Below, in pieces: positions 9,167 to 18,165 of a stretch of DNA of 64,000 nucleotides. This stretch comes from GCA-002727735 sp038134525 (GTDB lineage Bacteria; Bacteroidota; Bacteroidia; Flavobacteriales_D; Parvicellaceae): the NCBI GenBank assembly GCA_038134525.1, contig JAYPVI010000011.1:1-64000 (forward strand), read 5' to 3'. How positions within the stretch are numbered: the stretch's first letter is position 1; each line of letters begins with the position of its first letter. A program made the translations under genes and the position numbers. Under the pieces are notes generated by a model. It was not told the DNA's origin and did not search any database. It saw only the letters and a program-made list of their open reading frames with translations.

Positions 9167-10837
9167 TTAACGCCTTCTTCTAGATCGTTCTTTATCTCTT
9201 TGGTTCTTTCTGCTTTTCGATGAATTCCCTTTACTGCTTTTTTTACCATCTTTAGATGCTATTTGAATCACAAAATCCTTACCATCGTACTGTTTGTTTT
9301 CTAAACTAGTAAGTACTTTTTCGCTTAAAGATTTTTCCATCTCAAAAAATGAAAAATCATTGTATAAATCCAATTCTCCTACTGAATTCGATGGGAGATT
9401 AGTGTTGCTGCAAATTAATCTTAATAAACCACCTTTATTAAGACCTTTGTTGTAGCCTAAATTGATAAAGAATCTCTCTTGCTTTTCATCTTTAGCCCAA
9501 CCTTTAGGGCCTTTATTTGACTTAGTTGTCTTAACTTTTTCATAATAGTTCAGCAACTGGTTAAACTCTAGACTAATTACATGTTTGATGAGGTCATCTT
9601 TAGAAAAAGAAGAAAGCTCATTTTGTACGGAAGGGAGTAGTTTTTGAAGCTCACTTTCATTTATTTTAACACGTTTAATTTTATCCACGTACCTGAATAA
9701 TTGTTGTTCGCATATTTCTATTCCTGTTGGTAATTCACGATTTTCAAAATTGACTTTAATTTTCTTTTCAATTTGCTTAATCCGATGGACATCTTTATTG
9801 GATACAATAGCAATCGATTCCCCCTTTTTTCCAGCCCTTGCTGTTCTTCCACTACGATGTGTATAACTCTCAATGTCGTCAGGTAAATGATAATTGATCA
9901 CATGTGAAATGTTATCTACATCAATTCCTCTTGCTGCAACGTCAGTAGCAACTAAGATTTGTAATGTTTTCTCTCTAAATTTTTCCATGGCTTTATCTCT
10001 TTGCATTTGCGATAAATCACCATGTAAAGGAGCGGCATTATAACCGTCTTTCATAAGCTTGTCAGCAATGTCCTGAGTCGTTCTTCTAGTTCTACAAAAG
10101 ATTAATCCATAGATAGATGGGTGGAAGTCTAAAATTCTTTTAACTGCTTGGTATCGTTCTCGTTCGTTTACAAGGAAATAAACATGGTGTATATTTTCAG
10201 CCCCAATATTTTTACTTCCAATAGTAACTTCTAAGGGGTTTTCCATGTAAGATTTTGCAATTTTAGCTACTTCTTTTGGCATGGTAGCAGAAAACAGCCA
10301 AGTGTTTTTTTCATCTGGTGTATGTTCAAGAATTCCATCAATATCCTCTTTAAATCCCATATTTAACATTTCATCGGCTTCATCTAGTACGGTATAGGCG
10401 ACTTTGTTTAGTTTAACCATCTTCCTTCTAATCATGTCCATTAATCTTCCTGGTGTTGCAACCACAATTTGAGCACCGCTTCTAATTTCTCTAGATTGCT
10501 TATCCATGCTAGCACCACCATAAATTGTGGCGACTTCTAATTTTGGGAGGAACTTTGAAAAAGATTTAATATCATTTGAAATTTGAACACATAATTCTCT
10601 TGTTGGTGCAATCACTAATCCCTGTACATTCTTATTGTTCAAGTTTATTTTTTCAATCAATGGAAGACCAAATGCAGCTGTCTTCCCAGTGCCAGTTTGT
10701 GCTAAACCAATAAGGTCTTGATCCTTTTCTATTAATTTACCAATTGTAGCTTCTTGAACAGGAGTTGGTGATTTGAATCCGAGCGCTTCAATTCCTTTAA
10801 GAAGATTAGGATTAAGAGGTAATTCTGAGAATAACAT
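9167..10837 (-). CDS. DEAD-box ATP-dependent RNA helicase, DeaD/CsdA type
   Basis: The 556-residue helicase remodels RNA duplexes, typically in ribosome assembly or cold adaptation. Motif I AQTGTGKT (about residue 43), Ia PTRELC, motif II DEAD in VLDEADEML, motif III SAT in LFSATMPKE and motif VI HRSGRTARAG are all present. A DbpA-like RNA-binding domain follows (about 430-525), and the tail is very basic (ending RSRRRR). It is transcribed alone, tail to tail with the M16 gene with no spacer. Confidence 0.94.
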   Translation of the reverse strand: MLFSELPLNPNLLKGIEALGFKSPTPVQEATIGKLIEKDQDLIGLAQTGTGKTAAFGLPLIEKINLNNKNVQGLVIAPTRELCVQISNDIKSFSKFLPKLEVATIYGGASMDKQSREIRSGAQIVVATPGRLMDMIRRKMVKLNKVAYTVLDEADEMLNMGFKEDIDGILEHTPDEKNTWLFSATMPKEVAKIAKSYMENPLEVTIGSKNIGAENIHHVYFLVNERERYQAVKRILDFHPSIYGLIFCRTRRTTQDIADKLMKDGYNAAPLHGDLSQMQRDKAMEKFREKTLQILVATDVAARGIDVDNISHVINYHLPDDIESYTHRSGRTARAGKKGESIAIVSNKDVHRIKQIEKKIKVNFENRELPTGIEICEQQLFRYVDKIKRVKINESELQKLLPSVQNELSSFSKDDLIKHVISLEFNQLLNYYEKVKTTKSNKGPKGWAKDEKQERFFINLGYNKGLNKGGLLRLICSNTNLPSNSVGELDLYNDFSFFEMEKSLSEKVLTSLENKQYDGKDFVIQIASKDGKKSSKGNSSKSRKNQRDKERSRRRR

Positions 10838-10888
10838 GTATAATTTTTTTGCGAAGGTAAACTAATAAATTAACTAAAGGAGAAAAAA

Positions 10889-11226
10889 GCCAAACCTATA
10901 AGCCGGATTCTGTCGAGGTTCATCATTTATCTAGACTATTTATCACTAAATAGTTCAATCAACCTACCCTCCAGGTTGAGCGAGCAACTCTTCAGTTTTA
11001 CCAGCCCTGGTTTATTTGGTCTTTCAGCGCATGAGGTTTACCTTGCTACTAATGTCACCATTAGCACGGTGAGCTCTTACCTCACCTTTTCACCTTTGCC
11101 TTTCGGCCGTTTATTTTCTGTGGCACTTGCTGTATTCACCGAAATGAATCCTTCCTGTTAGGAAGCATGCTGCTCTTTGCTGTCCGGACTTTCCTCTTGA
11201 TATTCAAGCGATGAACCGGTTTGGCA
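10889..11226 (-). ncRNA. rnpB: RNase P RNA (bacterial type A)
   Basis: The minus strand contains the universal RNase P core: GAGGAAAGTCCGGACA near the 5' end (complement of about 11184-11199) and AGAATCCGGCTTATAGG near the 3' end. The ends pair as helix P1 (TGCCAAACC at 11218-11226 with GGTTTGGC at 10889-10896), which sets the limits. The length of about 338 nt is normal. It processes the 5' ends of tRNA precursors. A promoter lies directly upstream and a short T-run follows the 3' end. A plus-strand reading frame inside it is fortuitous. Confidence 0.95.
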
Positions 11227-11229
11227 TTC

Positions 11230-11260
11230 CAAAATTAATAAAGCTTTTAAGATCCGACAA
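11230..11260 (-). promoter_or_regulatory. Bacteroidota-type promoter of rnpB
   Basis: On the minus strand TTG (11258-11260) is followed after 20 nt by TAATTTTG (11230-11237), which matches the TAnnTTTG -7 element of Bacteroidota. The RNA 5' end predicted from helix P1 lies 4 nt downstream, as expected for the transcription start. Confidence 0.65.
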
Positions 11261-11278
11261 TTTTTTTTTTGTAAACTA

Positions 11279-12412
11279 TTAATTTGGAAGTACTATTTCA
11301 GCACTTATAGCTTTGTGATCTGAAAGATTTTCATCATGCACTACAAAATTAGAAGAGCCTAATTTTTTGTCATGCCAAATATAATCAATACGTAATCCTG
11401 GTATATTGCCAATATATGTTCCACCAAATCCTATACCTGAAACGGTAAAGGCATCTATGAATTTGCGATCAAAAGCATTGTAACAGTATGATGTAGGTGT
11501 ATCGTTCATATCGGCACAAATGATACTTTTGTAAGGACTATTGTCAATGTTATGTATTAATTCTTTAACCTGTATCGTCCTTTTTTCAAATCCTTTTTTA
11601 ATCTTAGAAAAAATAGCTCTTTTGGGTGATTGCTGATGTGGCCAAATTGGACTACCTTTTCCACCTATGACTTTATAATCAGTATGATTAAACCTAATAG
11701 AACCCAGGTGTGCATTATATACTCGAATAGTGTCTTCGTCTTTTTTGATGTCAGTGTAAATGAACTGATTTGAATAATCATTTTTGAATTGCTTATTGAA
11801 ACTATTCACAATAGGGTATTTACTGAAAGTAGCTATTCCAAAAAACTTATTTTCTTTACTCTCTTCAGAGAAACTTTCGTAATAATATGAAAACCCGAGA
11901 CTATCTACTATTAAATCTCTAGTTTCAAATGGTAGGTTTTCATCGTTTGTGAAGTAATATTCTTGAAGGCACAAAATATCAGGATTTTCCTCTCGAATAA
12001 GTTTAAATATTTCAGATTTACTTTTTTCGTTTTCATTCCAATTATATAAGTCAAATAACCTAACGTTATAGCTCATCACATTTAAAATACTGGAATTGTT
12101 ATCTTTTTCTGATGAGGAATAAAATTGAAAAAAACGGCTGTGATGATACATGCCAAGTATGATGAGGATCAGTGTAGGTAGAAAGAATAATTTTCTTTTA
12201 GAGATCCAGATTAGTACTAAAAAAAAGTTGATAAATAAAATCAAAGGGTAAATTAAAGCAACAAAAGGGATCCAGCTGCTTTTTAAGGGATTAGCTAAAT
12301 AACCTAAGTAGGAAAAAAATAACAAAAAGTTAAATAATACAGTAAGGTAAGCAAAAAGCTTTCCTTTTGTTGACATGTGTTTTAATCCGAAACTAAATAT
12401 TTTTGCTGGCAT
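11279..12412 (-). CDS. Membrane-anchored endonuclease/exonuclease/phosphatase (EEP) family protein
   Basis: The 377-residue protein has three hydrophobic segments at its N-terminus (about 20-105), then an EEP-fold domain. Conserved motifs include NVMSYNVRLFD, LCLQEYY (metal-binding Glu), ICADMNDTP and LSDHKAISAEI (catalytic Asp-His). It would hydrolyse phosphodiesters (nucleic acid, sphingomyelin-like or phosphoinositide-like substrates) at the membrane; the substrate is unknown. It overlaps the upstream rhomboid gene by 20 nt if the first ATG is used; an ATG at 12376 (MSTKGKLF) removes the overlap and is equally possible. Confidence 0.85.
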   Translation of the reverse strand: MPAKIFSFGLKHMSTKGKLFAYLTVLFNFLLFFSYLGYLANPLKSSWIPFVALIYPLILFINFFLVLIWISKRKLFFLPTLILIILGMYHHSRFFQFYSSSEKDNNSSILNVMSYNVRLFDLYNWNENEKSKSEIFKLIREENPDILCLQEYYFTNDENLPFETRDLIVDSLGFSYYYESFSEESKENKFFGIATFSKYPIVNSFNKQFKNDYSNQFIYTDIKKDEDTIRVYNAHLGSIRFNHTDYKVIGGKGSPIWPHQQSPKRAIFSKIKKGFEKRTIQVKELIHNIDNSPYKSIICADMNDTPTSYCYNAFDRKFIDAFTVSGIGFGGTYIGNIPGLRIDYIWHDKKLGSSNFVVHDENLSDHKAISAEIVLPN

Positions 12413-13286
12413 TAAATAGGTAATCTTTTTCTTCTTTACTTAAGCTGTCGTAGCCAGAAGCCTTTATTTTATCTAAAATGGCATCAACCTTTTCTTGTCT
12501 AATGTCGGTATCATCCGATGATTTAGGTTTAGATTTTTTTTGGTTGTTACTTTTCTTGTAGACTATTTTAATCTTCTTTTTAGTAAATATATTTTTAAAC
12601 GCTGATAGTGGAGAAGTGATTAATGTAGAAATGTCTTTGCCTTTTTTAATATTTACTGCGTAAAGGTAACCCCAAATAGCGCCTCCAATGTGAGCAAAAT
12701 GAGCTACTCTATCCCCAATGTTGGCAAGTCCAAGAACGTCTAATACAACAAAAGCAATAGCTAAGTATTTCAATTTAACTTTTAACACACCAAAGAAATA
12801 AGCCTCGTAGTTTGGAGTATATGTAGCTAACGCCACAAATATGGCCATAACTGCTCCTGATGCACCAATAACGGGGCTGTCATAAGGTAAATCACGATAT
12901 AACGGAAAAACATTGTACGTAATTACGTAAATGACTCCTGCAAAGACTCCTCCTATGAGATAAGTATTTAGTGCCGCTTTTTTACCAAGTAAATCTTCAA
13001 AAATTCTTCCAGCAAAGAAGTATAAAATCATGTTCCAAAACAAATGACCAATAGATAAATGAACAAACATGTAGCTAATGAACGTCCATGGTCTAAGTAT
13101 AAAAATAGAAGGAGATGAATTTAGCTCAAATAGCGGAACAATATCAATTAAGTTGGATGCCTTCATTAAAACAGAAAATACATTCAATAATAAAAAGACA
13201 ATAAATACACCCACATTGATGTAAATGATCTTTAGATAAGTTCCACCTGTATTAAACTGATATTTTAATTGATCAATTAAGGACAT
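12393..13286 (-). CDS. Rhomboid-family intramembrane serine protease with C-terminal DUF6576-like tail
   Basis: The 297-residue protein has six to seven membrane segments, with the catalytic serine in GASGAVMAIF and the catalytic histidine in AHFAHIGGAIWG. The membrane motif HLFWNMILYFFAG is also typical of rhomboids. The cytoplasmic tail (about 225-297) is Lys-rich and ends with KVDAILDKIKASGYDSLSKE, the short helical module (DUF6576) found on Bacteroidota rhomboids. It starts immediately after the first rhomboid gene stops (shared nucleotide at 13286), so both are co-transcribed, downstream of mutL. Confidence 0.92.
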   Translation of the reverse strand: MSLIDQLKYQFNTGGTYLKIIYINVGVFIVFLLLNVFSVLMKASNLIDIVPLFELNSSPSIFILRPWTFISYMFVHLSIGHLFWNMILYFFAGRIFEDLLGKKAALNTYLIGGVFAGVIYVITYNVFPLYRDLPYDSPVIGASGAVMAIFVALATYTPNYEAYFFGVLKVKLKYLAIAFVVLDVLGLANIGDRVAHFAHIGGAIWGYLYAVNIKKGKDISTLITSPLSAFKNIFTKKKIKIVYKKSNNQKKSKPKSSDDTDIRQEKVDAILDKIKASGYDSLSKEEKDYLFNASKNI

Positions 13287-14023
13287 TAAAAAAAACTATT
13301 TCTACTTTTTTGCCAATATAGAACGATTATAATTCCAATTAGTGCTCCACCTAGATGAGCAAAATGAGCAACATTATCACTCGGAGAGTTTTGCATGCCT
13401 AAAAATAATTCGATTGCCGCATATCCAATGACAAAATATTTTGCTTTGATTGGAATCGGAGGAAAAAGTAACATCAATTCTGTGTTGGGAAACAAAAAGC
13501 CAAAACCAACAAGTAAACCAAATATGGCACCGGATGCTCCAACCATGGGTGTATTGTACAATGCATTTAATTTACCTAAGGTAGGGTCTATATAATTTTT
13601 ACCCTCCATAAGTAAATTATAACCTTCATCTTGAACGTAAAACAAGTAATCTTGTAAAAGAATAGGGTCAATGGAAGCTTCAAAACTACTTAATCTGAAA
13701 TATCCTACAAGCATATGAATAAGCGCAGCTCCAATAGCACAGGATAAGTAAAAAAACAAGAATTTTTGAGGTCCCCAGACCCTTTCTAATTGTGAGCCAA
13801 AAATGACAAGGGCGAACATATTGAAGAAAATATGTGCTAGATCACCATGCATAAAGAAATAGGTGGCCAATTGCCAAGGTCTGAAATAGTCAGAAAAAAT
13901 GGGGACTAAATGTAAATTTTGCATTAAAGAACCTAATGTGTTCTGGGCAATGAAAAATAGCACATTAATCAAGAGTAAGTTCTTGACAATTGGTGGCATA
14001 TTTTGGAGTATTCTAGTTACCAT
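13286..14023 (-). CDS. Rhomboid-family intramembrane serine protease
   Basis: This second rhomboid has 245 residues and no C-terminal tail. The serine motif GASGAIFGLLVG and the histidine motif AHFAHLGGALIG are intact, and GDLAHIFFNMFALVIFG provides the conserved His/Asn segment of TM2. It cleaves membrane proteins within the bilayer; the substrate is unknown. Its start overlaps the end of mutL by 7 nt and its stop touches the next rhomboid. Confidence 0.92.
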   Translation of the reverse strand: MVTRILQNMPPIVKNLLLINVLFFIAQNTLGSLMQNLHLVPIFSDYFRPWQLATYFFMHGDLAHIFFNMFALVIFGSQLERVWGPQKFLFFYLSCAIGAALIHMLVGYFRLSSFEASIDPILLQDYLFYVQDEGYNLLMEGKNYIDPTLGKLNALYNTPMVGASGAIFGLLVGFGFLFPNTELMLLFPPIPIKAKYFVIGYAAIELFLGMQNSPSDNVAHFAHLGGALIGIIIVLYWQKSRNSFF

Positions 14024-15804
14024 CCTTTGAACATTCTTGAAATATTTTCATCATTTATTTCTTTAAAAATGGGTAACCCTTTTTTGTTGAATTGTTGAAT
14101 AGATGAATTAATAATACTGGAAAAAATATGGGCAATTTCGCTTTTGTCGAGTTTCTTTAATCTTGATAGAGCATATCCCTCAGCAATTCTCCATGCTAGT
14201 TTTTCATATGGATATTCAAATTGCTCATCCTCATTTTTAAACAATTCAATACAATCTTCAACAAAGGCTTTAGCATCTAATGATGCAGATGCAGCTGGAA
14301 AACTTTGAATGATGATACTGTCTTTACCAAACTGATCAATCTCTACACCTAATCTTTCAAATTCTTCTTTAAGTTCCAGACATAGCTGTATATCTCCTGA
14401 TGAGAGGTCTATTTCTACAGGATGTAAAAGTCGTTGTGTAAGTATATCTGAGCTTTGATAATTGGAAATTAATTCATTATACTTAATTTGTTGATGAAGT
14501 CGAAATAAATCAACAATTAAAAGGCCATTTCCTTGGGAAGATATAGCGTATCGGAGTTTGTGTTGAATGAAATTTTCTTCTCTGCCAGTTTTTGTAAAAA
14601 CATTTTCATCCCTTTGTTTAAATACAAGAGAATTTGATGAAAATTCATCGGTAAAATTATGTTCTATGAGATCTAAATTTTCTTGGACATAATTTTTTTG
14701 AGGCGTCTTGAATGGATTATATTCAGGATTGATTTTTATAGATGGTGGAATAATTTTTCGTCCCTGTTCAATTGGTGGTAGGTTAAAACTAGTTTCTGTT
14801 TCAAAATCAATGGTTGGAGCCACATTATACTTTCCTAATGAGTTTCTAACACAAGATTTAATCAAGGAGTAAATAGCTCTTTCATCTTCAAATTTAATTT
14901 CAGTTTTAGTAGGGTGTATATTAACATCAATAGTGTTAGTAGGAACCTCAATAAAAATGAAATAAGAAGGAAAATGATCTCTCGAAATCAAGTCTTTGTA
15001 AGCTATTCCAATAGCGTGATTGATACTGGAATTTTTGATGTATCTGTTGTTGACAAATATGAATTGCTCACCTCTCGTTCTTTTTGAAAATTCTGGTTTT
15101 AATACAAATCCATTAATTTTAGAAATGGAAGTGGATTCATCTATTGGAACTAATCTTTCATTGTATTTTTTACCAAAAATAGCCAGTAACCGTTGTCTTC
15201 TGTTTGACGCTGGAAGGTCAAATAAAAGTCGATCGTTGTGGTGCATGGTAAAATGAATATTATGATGGGCCATGCATACGCGTTGAAATTCATCTATAAT
15301 ATGTTTTATTTCAACATTATCTGACTTTAAAAAATTTCTCCTTGCAGGAACATTAAAAAACAGATTTCTCATTGCGAAACTTGAACCAACCGAAGTAGCT
15401 ACTGATTCTTTTTTTGTTATATCTCCACCTTCTATATTTATTTTTGTACCTGTTTCTTCTTCATGTGTCCTGGTTTTTAATTCAACATGAGAAATAGAAG
15501 CTATACTAGATAAGGCCTCTCCACGAAATCCTTTAGATGAAATGTTGAATAAGTCATCCGCAGATTTTATTTTTGATGTAGCATGCTTCTTAAAACATAT
15601 TTCAGCATCTAATTCATTCATGCCGAATCCATTGTCAATTACATGAATTAATGATTTACCAGCGTCCTTAACGATAAGTTGAATTTTTGTAGAGTTGGCA
15701 TCAATCGCATTTTCAAGAAGTTCTTTAACAGCTGATGATGGTCTTTGGATTACTTCACCAGCGGCAATTTGATTCGCTACACTATCGGGTAATAATTCAA
15801 TCAT
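14017..15804 (-). CDS. mutL: DNA mismatch repair protein MutL
   Basis: MutL couples mismatch recognition by MutS to downstream repair. The N-terminal GHKL ATPase is complete: ELLENAIDAN (motif I), DNGFGM (motif II), TSKGFRGEALSSI (motif III) and GTKI. The 595-residue length is normal. The C-terminal dimerisation domain (about 405-595) lacks the endonuclease motif: where D-Q-H-A-x-x-E-R is expected it reads DLFRLHQQIKY, and the C-P-H-G-R-P segment is replaced by NKKGLPIF. The protein may therefore not nick DNA itself. It lies between a small membrane protein and two rhomboids in a minus-strand operon. Confidence 0.93.
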   Translation of the reverse strand: MIELLPDSVANQIAAGEVIQRPSSAVKELLENAIDANSTKIQLIVKDAGKSLIHVIDNGFGMNELDAEICFKKHATSKIKSADDLFNISSKGFRGEALSSIASISHVELKTRTHEEETGTKINIEGGDITKKESVATSVGSSFAMRNLFFNVPARRNFLKSDNVEIKHIIDEFQRVCMAHHNIHFTMHHNDRLLFDLPASNRRQRLLAIFGKKYNERLVPIDESTSISKINGFVLKPEFSKRTRGEQFIFVNNRYIKNSSINHAIGIAYKDLISRDHFPSYFIFIEVPTNTIDVNIHPTKTEIKFEDERAIYSLIKSCVRNSLGKYNVAPTIDFETETSFNLPPIEQGRKIIPPSIKINPEYNPFKTPQKNYVQENLDLIEHNFTDEFSSNSLVFKQRDENVFTKTGREENFIQHKLRYAISSQGNGLLIVDLFRLHQQIKYNELISNYQSSDILTQRLLHPVEIDLSSGDIQLCLELKEEFERLGVEIDQFGKDSIIIQSFPAASASLDAKAFVEDCIELFKNEDEQFEYPYEKLAWRIAEGYALSRLKKLDKSEIAHIFSSIINSSIQQFNKKGLPIFKEINDENISRMFKGW

Positions 15805-15809
15805 AAAAG

Positions 15810-16112
15810 TTATTTTTTGTTAAGGGCATTAACAACTGAATCAATTTGATTGTATAAGAATATCATACTGAACACAAGAATACCAAATATGATTAATAAC
15901 CTAATGGTATTCCAATTTTTGTTCCAGCTTTTATTTTGATGGTTTTCACTAAATGCATTCTTTATATTGGAGTGGTGAGAATTGGATTCCAATTCTTTTA
16001 TTCTACTTTCTAGTCTTTCTTTGTCTTCATCGTAGTATCTAGCAGGAAAGTTAAATCTTCTGTGTTGTGGTAACTTGAATAATCTAGACTTCAACAAAGG
16101 TTTCTGACTCAT
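15810..16112 (-). CDS. Small single-pass membrane protein upstream of mutL
   Basis: The 100-residue protein starts with a basic segment containing HRRFNFPARYYDEDKERLESRI, then a charged linker, and ends in one transmembrane helix (about 70-91). Small proteins with this R-Y-Y-D-x-x-K-E-x-L motif occur next to mutL in many Bacteroidota genomes. The function is unknown. It is 5 nt upstream of mutL and probably co-transcribed. Confidence 0.75.
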   Translation of the reverse strand: MSQKPLLKSRLFKLPQHRRFNFPARYYDEDKERLESRIKELESNSHHSNIKNAFSENHQNKSWNKNWNTIRLLIIFGILVFSMIFLYNQIDSVVNALNKK

Positions 16113-16142
16113 TTTGTAAAAGTATGTGTTTTATCTGTAAGA

Positions 16143-16862
16143 CTAAAAAATCGTGTAAAATTCTCTTGTTAATTTTTTATAATCTTCTGTATACTCATGT
16201 CTATTGTCATTTTCGATAACAATCGTATGAAATACAGGTTCAGTTTTTTCTCTTTTAAATTCTAACAATACACGATGAGGTTCTTTATAGGGTTTAGGTT
16301 TTACGAAGCAACCCTTTGAAAGGTGGAGATGATGTTCTAAAAAATGGATTTTGATTTCATTTAATTGAAGAATAGGAGCAATTAGATATACTCTTCCATT
16401 TGAACTTAGTTGGGTGAATGCAAATTTGGAAAGCGATTTTGAATTCAACGAATTAATATGTCTGGCAATAGCTCTTGAATCATCATTTGGTTTTAAACAG
16501 TTTTTAAAAAAGGGAGGATTACTAATGATAAGATCATATCTGTTTTTATTGTTCCATTTTGAAAAATCCTCATGAAATAGTGTTAATCTGTTTTTCCATG
16601 GAGAGGTTTCAAAATTTCTTGAAGCATCTTTTATGGCGCTATGATCAATTTCTACTGCATCTATTTTAGCGTTGCTATTCTTTTGTGCTAGCATTAGAGC
16701 AATAACACCTGTGCCCGTACCCACATCAATCATGTGTTTACAATCTTGGCAATTTGCCCAAGCTCCTAAAAGAATTCCGTCTGTTCCAATTTTCATTGCA
16801 GCAAACTCCTGATTTAGGGTGAACTGCTTGAAATGGAAGGGTTTATGAGATTTTTGATTCAC
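16143..16862 (-). CDS. tRNA1(Val) A37 N6-methyltransferase (TrmN6/YfiC-like)
   Basis: The 239-residue class I methyltransferase would modify adenine 37 of tRNA1(Val). The SAM-binding loop reads MIDVGTGTGVIALMLA (about 44-59) and the adenine-N6 catalytic motif NPPF is present in LIISNPPFFKN (about 114-124). The segment MKIGTDGILLGAWA is diagnostic for the YfiC family. It overlaps the end of rimM by 20 nt on the same strand. Confidence 0.88.
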   Translation of the reverse strand: MNQKSHKPFHFKQFTLNQEFAAMKIGTDGILLGAWANCQDCKHMIDVGTGTGVIALMLAQKNSNAKIDAVEIDHSAIKDASRNFETSPWKNRLTLFHEDFSKWNNKNRYDLIISNPPFFKNCLKPNDDSRAIARHINSLNSKSLSKFAFTQLSSNGRVYLIAPILQLNEIKIHFLEHHLHLSKGCFVKPKPYKEPHRVLLEFKREKTEPVFHTIVIENDNRHEYTEDYKKLTREFYTIF

Positions 16863-17370
16863 TATTTAAATTCAATAATCCTTCAGGAATATAAAGCTGA
16901 ATGATTTTTTCTTTTTCCATGATTTTAATGATTAATGCATCATGTAAAGGAATCATCACTTCTTGTTTATCTATTTCAATGATAAGAAGATGGTTGCTTT
17001 TTATATCAACATAGTCTTGAACTATACCGATTTCATTTTCATTTTCATCCCAAACAGAAAATCCTAAATATTTCACATTAACATCCATCTCATCAAAAGA
17101 AATATTCTCTTTTGAAACATACACTTTTTGTTTAATTAGGGAAGAAAAATTTGATGCGTCAATATTCAGCAGGGATACTATTCGTTTATTTTGTTTGAGT
17201 TTCTGAATACTGGTAATGGAAAATGGAGTAGGTAATCCATTTAACATAACCCAAATCACTTTTAAGTTAAACAATGAAATATTTTTACTATTAAAAGAGA
17301 GGATTAGTTTTCCCTGAAATCCATGCGGTTTTGAAAATTCACCAAGCTCATATAAATTATTTTTTTCCAT
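16843..17370 (-). CDS. rimM: Ribosome maturation factor RimM
   Basis: RimM binds ribosomal protein uS19 and assists 30S head maturation. The 175-residue protein starts MEKNNLYELGEFSKPHGFQG, the conserved N-terminal G-x-x-x-K-x-H-G-x-x-G region, and has the C-terminal PRC-barrel (about 95-170) containing MIPLHDALI. An in-frame ATG at 17382 exists but lies inside the terminator hairpin that follows rpsP, so the ATG at 17370, just after the T-run, is preferred. The order rpsP-rimM is conserved in bacteria. Confidence 0.92.
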   Translation of the reverse strand: MEKNNLYELGEFSKPHGFQGKLILSFNSKNISLFNLKVIWVMLNGLPTPFSITSIQKLKQNKRIVSLLNIDASNFSSLIKQKVYVSKENISFDEMDVNVKYLGFSVWDENENEIGIVQDYVDIKSNHLLIIEIDKQEVMIPLHDALIIKIMEKEKIIQLYIPEGLLNLNSESKIS

Positions 17371-17395
17371 AAAAAAAGCCATGAAATCATGGCTT
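17371..17395 (-). terminator. Rho-independent terminator between rpsP and rimM
   Basis: On the minus strand AAGCCATGA and TCATGGCTT form a hairpin (17376-17395) followed by seven T residues (17371-17377). It separates rpsP from rimM and ends immediately before the chosen rimM start codon. It could set a lower level of rimM relative to rpsP by partial read-through. Confidence 0.75.
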
Positions 17396-17421
17396 AATTT
17401 AAATATATATAATACTATAAA

Positions 17422-18024
17422 TTACTTTTCAGTTTCTTCAGTATCTTCATTTGCTGATTCTTCTGTAGCTTCGGCAGCTTGCTCTTCCGTAGTTTCGGTA
17501 GCTGGTTCTTCTGTAGCTTCAGCAGTTGGCTCTTCCGTAGTTTCGGTAGCTGGTTCTTCTGTAGCTTCAGCATCTACTTCGGCTAGAGCTGCTGCTCTCG
17601 CTTCACTTTTCTCTTTTTCAGATGCAAGTTTGGCTTTTGCTGTTTTATCTTCTTCTTTGGCAAGAGAAGATATTTTGTTTTCAATTTTAGCTTCTTTTTC
17701 ACTTAACCACTTGGCAAACTTCTCTTCTGCTTGTTCGTTAGTTAAAGCTCCCTTTTTAACACCATTTAATAAATGGTTTTTGTATAATACTCCTTTGTAA
17801 GATAGCATTGCTCTAACGGTATCGGTTGGTTGAGCTCCAACTCCAACCCAATACATTGCTCTATCTATATCAATGTCTATGGTTGCGGGATTCGTATTTG
17901 GGTTATAAGAACCTATTCTCTCTATGTATCTACCGTCTCTTTTCGCTCTTGAATCTGCGGTTACGATGTGGTAAAATGGTTTTCCTTTTTTACCGTGTCT
18001 TGCTAGTCTAATTTTAGTTGCCAT
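17422..18024 (-). CDS. rpsP: 30S ribosomal protein bS16 with long acidic C-terminal extension
   Basis: Residues 1-85 are a standard bS16: MATKIRLARHGKKGKPFYHI and RIGSYNPNT are diagnostic. The family is usually 80-90 residues; this one has 200. Residues about 85-145 continue as a charged helical segment (KWLSEKEAKIENKI), a common feature of Bacteroidota bS16. The last 50 residues are an Ala/Thr/Glu/Pro repeat tail (ATEEPATETTEE-like units). The tail is coded by imperfect tandem repeats and is probably disordered. It heads the rpsP-rimM-trmN6 group. Confidence 0.95.
   Translation of the reverse strand: MATKIRLARHGKKGKPFYHIVTADSRAKRDGRYIERIGSYNPNTNPATIDIDIDRAMYWVGVGAQPTDTVRAMLSYKGVLYKNHLLNGVKKGALTNEQAEEKFAKWLSEKEAKIENKISSLAKEEDKTAKAKLASEKEKSEARAAALAEVDAEATEEPATETTEEPTAEATEEPATETTEEQAAEATEESANEDTEETEK
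17450..17575. repeat. Imperfect tandem repeats in the rpsP tail
   Basis: Units of about 30 and 60 nt (CTTCTGTAGCTTC, CTTCCGTAGTTTCGGTAGC) recur three to four times. They encode the Glu/Ala/Thr-rich end of bS16. Such repeats usually arise by replication slippage. Confidence 0.7.
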
Positions 18025-18165
18025 ATTAATATTTTTATAAGAGTCCTAAACTCGGTTTACTAATTCGGCTGCAAATATGGGTTATTTTTATTAATCAACA
18101 AAATTAATGCACTTAAAATCATGTAACGTTAAGTTTATTTTAACTTAACTTTTGGTTTATATTTA

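Noticed and set aside
10976..11161. 61-codon frame on the plus strand
   Set aside because: It lies antisense within the RNase P RNA, whose conserved sequence and P1 pairing explain the region.
17381..17800. Plus-strand frame rich in Ser/Ala/Val opposite rpsP
   Set aside because: It is the mirror of the repeat-coded bS16 tail; low complexity on both strands explains the long open frame.
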